Assembly (NCBI RefSeq): GCF_036492245.1
Contig: NZ_AP025286.1
Location: forward strand, 3,100,001-3,164,000
DNA from: Treponema bryantii
GTDB lineage: Bacteria; Spirochaetota; Spirochaetia; Treponematales; Treponemataceae
Length of the DNA: 64,000 bases
Direction: 5' to 3'
Shown here: one piece after another, positions 61,834 through 64,000 of the stretch
How the letters are laid out: the number at the start of each line of letters is the position of its first letter
How positions within the stretch are numbered: the first letter of the stretch is position 1
Notes under the pieces: generated by a model
What the model was told of the DNA's origin: nothing
The model's input: only the letters and a program-made list of their open reading frames with translations
Databases searched by the model: none
Made by a program: the position numbers and the translations under genes

Positions 61834-61915
61834 GATTTTTCGATTAAAATATGACGACCGAGTTCAGTTTCCTTTATTTACTTATAATGTCATAAAAAAT
61901 ATTTAAAAATTCTTC

Positions 61916-61944
61916 TTTAAAAATGACAGATGTCATAGTATAAT
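61916..61944 (+). promoter_or_regulatory. Promoter of the regulator operon with embedded operator
   Basis: TTTAAA (-35, 61916-61921) and a perfect TATAAT (-10, 61939-61944) are 17 bases apart. AATGACAGATGTCATA (61922-61937) fills that spacer almost exactly. A protein bound there would block RNA polymerase, so the same palindrome probably serves negative autoregulation here. Confidence 0.65.
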
Positions 61945-61975
61945 TAATGCAAACTAAAAAGTTAGGAGCAAAAAA

Positions 61976-62506
61976 ATGACAAATCTGGCAATTAAATGCG
62001 AGGAACTTGAAGTTCCTGAATGGGATTATTTCGTTTCTGAAATCCAGACAATTTACCGCCTTACAGATGAAGAAACAGATAAGTTTTCTAATAGCACTAC
62101 AGCAAAAATTATCGCTGCTATACCTTTTGTAGCAGGATGTTACCGCCCTGAAGTTACCGCTATTGCACATCTTTCTTTGTACATGAATGAGATTAAGGGA
62201 TTCCAGAAATATTATGCATGCAATCCTTTAGATGACTGCGATTTATTTGAGCGACTAGAACCTATTTCTCATTTCCGTGGCGGTGACAAGAAAATAATCG
62301 AATGTGGAATGAATACTCTGGCCTATATAATGATTGAAGGGTATCATAAATCAGAAAAATTTGATGCAGCGCATGGTAATTATAACCCTTTTGTTTCAGG
62401 AAACTGGAATTATAAGAGTCTTAAAAACATGCTAAGTAAAAAGGTTTTTGTTGATTTTAATCCTTTTATTATTATCTTACCATCGATTGGTGGTGGTTAC
62501 TGGTAA
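61976..62506 (+). CDS. 176-residue protein of unknown function beside the regulator
   Basis: I do not recognise this protein. It has an acidic helical N-terminal half ('LEVPEWDYFVSEIQTIYRLTDEE'), a small hydrophobic stretch near 43-55, and an unusual C-terminal end, 'FIIILPSIGGGYW'. No membrane segment or enzyme motif is clear. AGGAG lies 7 bases before the ATG. The regulator gene follows 5 bp later, so the two are co-translated and probably work together. The glycine-aromatic tail is noteworthy, but the protein is long for a peptide precursor. Confidence 0.65.
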   Translation: MTNLAIKCEELEVPEWDYFVSEIQTIYRLTDEETDKFSNSTTAKIIAAIPFVAGCYRPEVTAIAHLSLYMNEIKGFQKYYACNPLDDCDLFERLEPISHFRGGDKKIIECGMNTLAYIMIEGYHKSEKFDAAHGNYNPFVSGNWNYKSLKNMLSKKVFVDFNPFIIILPSIGGGYW

Positions 62507-62511
62507 TAACA

Positions 62512-63318
62512 ATGACAATTATATACTCGAAAAAATTCATTAAAGCCGTCTCAATTTTTTCAATCGTAGCTGCAACCCTTTTAACTGCACGAACAGGAAT
62601 GCGTATTTTTGATATTATTGTTAATTATTCAGATTATACAGTTTTATCAAAACTACAGTTTTTCAAGTTTATTAGCATAATAGTAAATAATCTGATTTTT
62701 ATAGGTATTTTTATTTTTTTGATTTTTAAACCTCAAAGATTTATTCTACTTGGAGTGATTGCCTTATTTATTTCTATAGATAATCTCATAAGTAATGTCC
62801 AATCTCCTTATATGGGAATACCTATGTATACGCTAAGTATTGCAACATTTGCAGTACGAGGTTTCTTCTCAAAAAAAACAAAATTAAAAATCTCTTTCTT
62901 TACTGCAATTTATATTATCAGCTTAATACTTCCTGTTCTTTTTGATGATGATTTTATCGAACATATGATTACAAAAATAGCCATTTCATTTGTCACTCTT
63001 ATTGCTCTTTTCTTTTTTACAGAATATGCAATGCAAAAAGGAACAAAACAGGCTACAAAAGATAAAGTCTTAAATTTAGCAGCATTTAAAGGACTCGACC
63101 GCAGCGATATGTATCTTTTGCAGCAGGTTCTTGATAACGTAAAATATAAGGAAATTGCACAGAAAATTCATGGCAGTGAGGGAGCCCTTCGCAATAAACT
63201 CAGTAAAATTTATAAAGTTCTTGAAGTGGGCGACCGCACTGGTTTTCTAACTATTTATTCCGGCTACGAATTAATTTATGAACCGGAATTAATAGACTCA
63301 CTTATAAACCAATCTTAG
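62512..63318 (+). CDS. Membrane-bound LuxR-type HTH transcriptional regulator
   Basis: A 268-residue protein with about six hydrophobic segments in residues 1-175, followed by a cytoplasmic DNA-binding domain (about 190-255). The helix-turn-helix region 'LDNVKYKEIAQKIHGSEGALRNKLSKIYKVLEVGDRTGFLTIY' region has the spacing of LuxR/GerE-type domains. The architecture resembles other membrane regulators that combine a sensor in the membrane with a direct DNA-binding domain. It is the best candidate to bind the 16-bp palindromes near the cluster and before its own gene. The ligand is unknown. No good ribosome-binding site is seen; coupling to the 176-residue gene is likely. Confidence 0.8.
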   Translation: MTIIYSKKFIKAVSIFSIVAATLLTARTGMRIFDIIVNYSDYTVLSKLQFFKFISIIVNNLIFIGIFIFLIFKPQRFILLGVIALFISIDNLISNVQSPYMGIPMYTLSIATFAVRGFFSKKTKLKISFFTAIYIISLILPVLFDDDFIEHMITKIAISFVTLIALFFFTEYAMQKGTKQATKDKVLNLAAFKGLDRSDMYLLQQVLDNVKYKEIAQKIHGSEGALRNKLSKIYKVLEVGDRTGFLTIYSGYELIYEPELIDSLINQS

Positions 63319-63449
63319 TTCCTGTTCCAACAAATTGTATTTTGTAAATGGCTTAAGGGCATTGAAACCTATGTAAGAATTTATTGTAATGATATCTTTA
63401 TCCAGGATCTATACAAAGCAAACCATAATCTTTAAAGAAACCACCTGAC
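63319..63449. other. Short interval with no recognisable gene
   Basis: After the regulator stop the plus strand stays open for about 40 codons in one frame without a start codon ('WLKGIETYVRIYCN'). This may be a gene remnant. No ribosome-binding site or promoter is evident. Confidence 0.35.
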
Positions 63450-63478
63450 GCTTATGAATATTATGTATATTCATAAGC
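63450..63478. repeat. Perfect 12-bp inverted repeat at the end of the PPTase gene
   Basis: GCTTATGAATAT and ATATTCATAAGC flank a five-base centre and enclose the PPTase stop codon. It lies between convergent genes and may help end transcripts, although no T tract follows on either strand. Confidence 0.6.
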
Positions 63479-64000
63479 ATCCAAATCAGATATTATTGAA
63501 TTAATTTCTTCCATATCGATATACACTACTTTTTCTTTTGTATTTGAAATAACAGAAAGAACAAAAGATTTATAAAACAAGGTATTCATGGAAAAATTAA
63601 AGTCAAATATATTTACATCTCTTATCTTCGCAGAAAGTCCTGTCCCTTTATATTTACAAAAACTTTCTTTAAGTGTCCATAATTTTGTAAAACCATTTGA
63701 ATCCATGCTAATTTGTTTTATTTCATCACTGCAAAAAAAACGCTCTGCTACAGATTCATCAAAATTTACATATTCCTGTACATCAACACCAATATTTGAC
63801 GTACTAATTCCACAGGCGACAGCATTCTTACAATGGGAAAAACTTATAAATAAGTTTGGAAAACCATCGAGATAAGGTTTACCATTTTCATGTTTATAAA
63901 CTTCTATTTTATTCCTTATACCAAATTCCCTGAATAATCCGACACGAAGTAATATAAAAACTATAATTGATAATTTTCTATCAATTTGAAATTTATATTT
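63461..64000 (-). CDS. Sfp-type 4'-phosphopantetheinyl transferase (5' end beyond window)
   Basis: The frame is open to the right edge, giving 179 visible C-terminal residues. It carries the three Sfp motifs in order: 'NGKPYLDGFPNLFISFSHCK', 'GVDVQEY' (Asp of the Mg site kept; the second acidic residue is Gln here) and 'LWTLKESFCKYKGTGL' (WxxKE core). Such enzymes move phosphopantetheine from CoA to carrier proteins. An internal Met at 63706 lies in the middle of the domain and cannot be the true start. Its likely client is the carrier protein encoded at 44530-44775. Confidence 0.9.
   Translation of the reverse strand, partial: KYKFQIDRKLSIIVFILLRVGLFREFGIRNKIEVYKHENGKPYLDGFPNLFISFSHCKNAVACGISTSNIGVDVQEYVNFDESVAERFFCSDEIKQISMDSNGFTKLWTLKESFCKYKGTGLSAKIRDVNIFDFNFSMNTLFYKSFVLSVISNTKEKVVYIDMEEINSIISDLDAYEYT

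Larger units (their letters stand above)
61637..61975. other. Divergent regulatory region between the operon and its regulator
   Basis: This 339-bp AT-rich interval has no credible gene. It holds the leftward promoter of the operon, two palindromes in activator position, a degraded palindrome half (ATGTCATA, 61887-61894), and the rightward promoter with a third full palindrome. Confidence 0.65.

Noticed and set aside
42256-63318. Cluster read as a RiPP system with a precursor peptide
   Set aside because: No short gene with a ribosome-binding site and a plausible leader/core was found. The 176-residue protein is too large and lacks a recognisable leader cleavage site, so this stays only a remote option.

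Overview
The window looks like chromosomal DNA of a gut or rumen Treponema-like spirochaete. The evidence is a spirochaete-type lipoprotein signal on a giant surface protein, sigma-28-like (GCCGATAA-type) boxes in front of large exported proteins, moderately AT-rich housekeeping genes, and a GC-rich palindromic repeat element inserted in frame in mnmE. No rRNA, tRNA, CRISPR array or intact insertion sequence was recognised.

Positions 1-7869 hold housekeeping genes: a minus-strand set made of pyrE, an iron/cobalamin-type ABC importer (binding protein, permease, ATPase) and a membrane protein with a PH-like domain; a divergent gene for a B12-dependent methionine synthase reactivation domain; a phosphohexomutase; and mnmE. 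The reactivation gene next to the importer suggests that the importer carries a corrinoid. Positions 7883-18888 encode exported proteins on the minus strand: a DUF4015-type glycoside-hydrolase-like protein, a membrane protein with a degenerate HD-GYP domain, a secreted protein of unknown function and a 2014-residue Ig-repeat protein ending in a probable beta-barrel. Positions 19026-26582 carry a sirtuin, a HELTH-motif metallopeptidase-like envelope protein, an ABC exporter pair, an Rpn-type PD-(D/E)XK nuclease and an array of four hairpins. Positions 26581-39300 are one gene for a 4239-residue Ig-repeat lipoprotein. A fused pyrK-pyrD gene (39544-41373) and a GNAT acetyltransferase follow.

The most striking region is 42256-61636: nineteen minus-strand genes, tightly spaced or overlapping and conspicuously AT-rich, that look like one transferred biosynthetic operon. 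It encodes three radical SAM proteins, a methyltransferase, a free-standing adenylating enzyme with its own acyl carrier protein, a 524-residue protein with weak BtrH-like features, a dikinase with rifampin-phosphotransferase-like domain order, a thymidylate-kinase-like enzyme, a kinase-nucleotidyltransferase fusion, a glycosyltransferase, an epimerase, a beta-lactamase-fold hydrolase and a three-part ABC-2 exporter. It also has a nucleoside phosphorylase and an MTA/SAH/5'-deoxyadenosine-deaminase-like amidohydrolase, which could clear the by-products of the radical SAM and methyltransferase reactions. I see no condensation domain, ketosynthase or convincing precursor peptide, so the product class is unknown.

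A divergent two-gene unit (61976-63318) encodes a membrane-bound HTH regulator. A 16-bp palindrome, TATGACANNTGTCATA, occurs as a pair with exactly 32 bp centre-to-centre just upstream of the big operon, and again as a pair with the same 32-bp spacing in the same orientation at 42175-42222, upstream of the GNAT gene. A single copy fills the -35/-10 spacer of the regulator's own promoter. At the right edge an Sfp-type phosphopantetheinyl transferase, cut by the window end, could activate the carrier protein.
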